From NCBI GenBank assembly GCA_024636635.1, contig JAGXGV010000174.1, forward strand, positions 1 to 51,960: a stretch of DNA of 51,960 bases, given 5' to 3'. The stretch comes from Puniceibacterium sp. GTDB lineage: Bacteria; Pseudomonadota; Alphaproteobacteria; Rhodobacterales; Rhodobacteraceae. Below are positions 50,559 to 51,960 of this stretch, piece by piece. A program made the translations under genes and the position numbers. Each line of letters opens with the position of its first letter. Positions within the stretch are counted from its first letter, which is position 1. The notes under the pieces are model-generated. The model had not been told where the DNA came from. It did not search any database and saw only the letters and a list, made by a program, of their open reading frames with translations.

Positions 50559-51960
50559 AGCCGGTCCCCGATCAGGAATTGCGCGGCGCGGTCCAGCCGG
50601 ATGTGCGGCGGGCCGACCCCGGGTTTCAGCGACAGCGGGGCAGGGGCAAAGGACATGATCTGATAATCCTGGTCCAGCCAGCGTTCGGCGCCATCCCGCG
50701 CGGGCCCCAGCAGGTGGGCGGGATCTTCGGGCAGTTCTCCGGGGTAGAACGCGGCCTCCTTGCCGGTATCGAGCAGTCGCCCGCGCACACAGTCAAGCGT
50801 GCGGCCTCCATGCTGAAGCGTCTCTTCAACCGTGGCGCGCAGCGAGGCCAGCGACATGGCCTGCGTCTCGGCCCCGGCAAAGCGGGCGCGGTCGCGCGCA
50901 TCGCGGGTCAGCGCCTCCATGATGGCGGTCAGGCGGGCGTGCTGGGAATGGTGCAGGTGATCGGCCTTGGTCGCGGCGAACAGAATCTTTTCCACCCGCT
51001 TGCCGCGCAGAAGCTGACTGAGAAACGCATTGCGCCCCGGACGAAAGGCCGACAGCAGGTCCGCCATGGTGCGGCGCAGATCCTCGATCGCCGCCGGCCC
51101 CTTGTGGATGGCACCCAGCGCATCGACCAGCACGATCTGCCGGTCGAGCCGGGCAAAATGGTTGCGAAAGAACGGCTGCACCACCTGCGCCTTGTAGGCT
51201 TCGTACCGGCGGTCCATCTCGCGCCAGAGCGACTTGCGCGGGGCGCGGTCCAGCGGTGGCAGCGGCGCAAAGGTCAGCACCGGGCTGCCCGACATTTCCC
51301 CCGGCAGCAGGAACCGCCCGGGGGTAAGATCGGAATATCCTTCTTTGCGGGCCGCTTCGAGATAGGCGGTAAAGGATTGCGCCAGCGACCGGGCGCGCGC
51401 CTCTTCCAGCGCTTGCGAACTGTCCTCGGCCTGTGCCTGGGCAAGAAAGGCGGTGGCGCTGGGGCGGCTGGCAAGGCGGGACAGCGTCTCCTGCGACCAT
51501 TCAGCATAGGATTTTTCCATCAGCGCAAGGTCAAGCAGCCATTCGCCGGGGTAGTCGATCAGGTCGACATAGAGGGTGGATGCCTCGCTCAGTAGTTTCT
51601 TGAAGCGGTTGCCGGGCTGGTAGCGGATGGCCAGGCGCACTTCCGAGATGCCTGAGGTGGAGGGCGGCCAGTTTGGCGGTCGCCGGCCCAGCGCTTGTAG
51701 CGCGGCGTTGAGCGGGAAGGGGCGCGATGATTGGTCGCTGATGTCCTTGACGCTGATAATGCGGGCTTCAGCCGCAGCCCCCAGAAACGGCAGTGAGCGG
51801 CTCTGATGGGCTTGCAGCAAATGGTGGGCGAGGGCGCTGATGAACACCGTTTTGCCGCTGCGACTCAAGCCCGTTACGGCGATGCGCAGGTGTCGCTCAA
51901 AACCTTCATCTATACCCGCTTTGAACTGGTGCTGTAGATTGTCGACGCGCTGCTCGCCGA
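50555..51960 (-). CDS. YcjX-family GTPase-like protein (5' end outside window)
   Basis: At least 468 residues, DUF463/YcjX. The frame stays open to the window edge, so the internal ATG at 51868 is not the start: P-loop AVTGLSRSGKTVF spans it. Further motifs are YVDLIDYPGEWLLDLALM (Walker B-like), FAATKADHLHHSQH (NKxD-like TKAD) and KEAAFYPGELPEDPAHLL near the end. The part encoded upstream of about 51550 is less GC-rich (about 57-63 percent against 70 or more downstream) and reads like gammaproteobacterial YcjX (HQSRSLPFLGAAAEARIISV), so a recombination or assembly join is possible. Confidence 0.88.
   Translation of the reverse strand, partial: GEQRVDNLQHQFKAGIDEGFERHLRIAVTGLSRSGKTVFISALAHHLLQAHQSRSLPFLGAAAEARIISVKDISDQSSRPFPLNAALQALGRRPPNWPPSTSGISEVRLAIRYQPGNRFKKLLSEASTLYVDLIDYPGEWLLDLALMEKSYAEWSQETLSRLASRPSATAFLAQAQAEDSSQALEEARARSLAQSFTAYLEAARKEGYSDLTPGRFLLPGEMSGSPVLTFAPLPPLDRAPRKSLWREMDRRYEAYKAQVVQPFFRNHFARLDRQIVLVDALGAIHKGPAAIEDLRRTMADLLSAFRPGRNAFLSQLLRGKRVEKILFAATKADHLHHSQHARLTAIMEALTRDARDRARFAGAETQAMSLASLRATVEETLQHGGRTLDCVRGRLLDTGKEAAFYPGELPEDPAHLLGPARDGAERWLDQDYQIMSFAPAPLSLKPGVGPPHIRLDRAAQFLIGDRL

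Overview
The window reads as chromosomal DNA of an alphaproteobacterium of the order Rhodobacterales (Roseobacter/Rhodobacter group). This rests on high GC with strong GC3, a GcrA cell-cycle regulator, phosphatidylcholine synthase, the dense arrangement of short operons, and several dispersed intergenic repeats that I recall as typical of that group. No rRNA, CRISPR array, insertion sequence or prophage is visible. There is one tRNA gene (Lys, anticodon TTT).

Region 1-8.9 kb: the 3' end of a TRAP transporter fused permease, then a same-strand run of a carbon-nitrogen hydrolase, a large Orn/Lys/Arg-decarboxylase-fold PLP enzyme, an ATP-grasp ligase, a C45-type Ntn acyltransferase/hydrolase and a class III aminotransferase. 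The tight spacing suggests one pathway that makes or breaks an amide or peptide-like derivative of an amine or amino acid. I do not recognise the pathway as described. Region 8.9-16.8 kb: a winged-helix/TPR (SARP-like) regulator, a PAP2/vanadium-haloperoxidase-fold protein with an N-terminal Gly-Ala-Gln repeat, a subtilisin-like protease, a second haloperoxidase-fold protein whose catalytic histidines are lost, and a secreted DUF1194 protein. The pairing of an intact and a decayed haloperoxidase fold around a subtilase is the most unusual gene set here, together with the amine/ATP-grasp operon.

Region 17-25 kb: a lipoprotein with a zinc-protease motif, a 45-residue Lys-rich protein, a cytochrome c with a possible FNR site, a YbjN protein, proC, a CsaA-like protein, a KAS III-like synthase with a rhodanese, thymidine kinase and a solo LuxR regulator. 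Long inverted repeats and dispersed repeats fill the gaps. Region 25-31.3 kb: rimO, gcrA, an ABC-2 permease, pcs, mtaB, dapF (with Ser in place of the second catalytic Cys) and tRNA-Lys.

Region 31.5-34.6 kb is a molybdate locus: a ModE-like regulator, a palindromic operator overlapping a promoter, and modABC. It fits with moeA at 43.6 kb, which inserts the metal into the cofactor. Region 34.7-45.7 kb: phosphoglycolate phosphatase, a NUDIX protein, a divergent pair of a receiver-like protein and a Crp/Fnr regulator, a DEAD-box helicase, a flavin reductase, an aldo/keto reductase, a phosphohexomutase, moeA and ogt. Region 45.8-52 kb: ileS, then an overlapping set of YcjX-like GTPase, GNAT acetyltransferase and DUF697 membrane protein. 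The YcjX 5' end, at the edge of the window, has a different composition from the rest.
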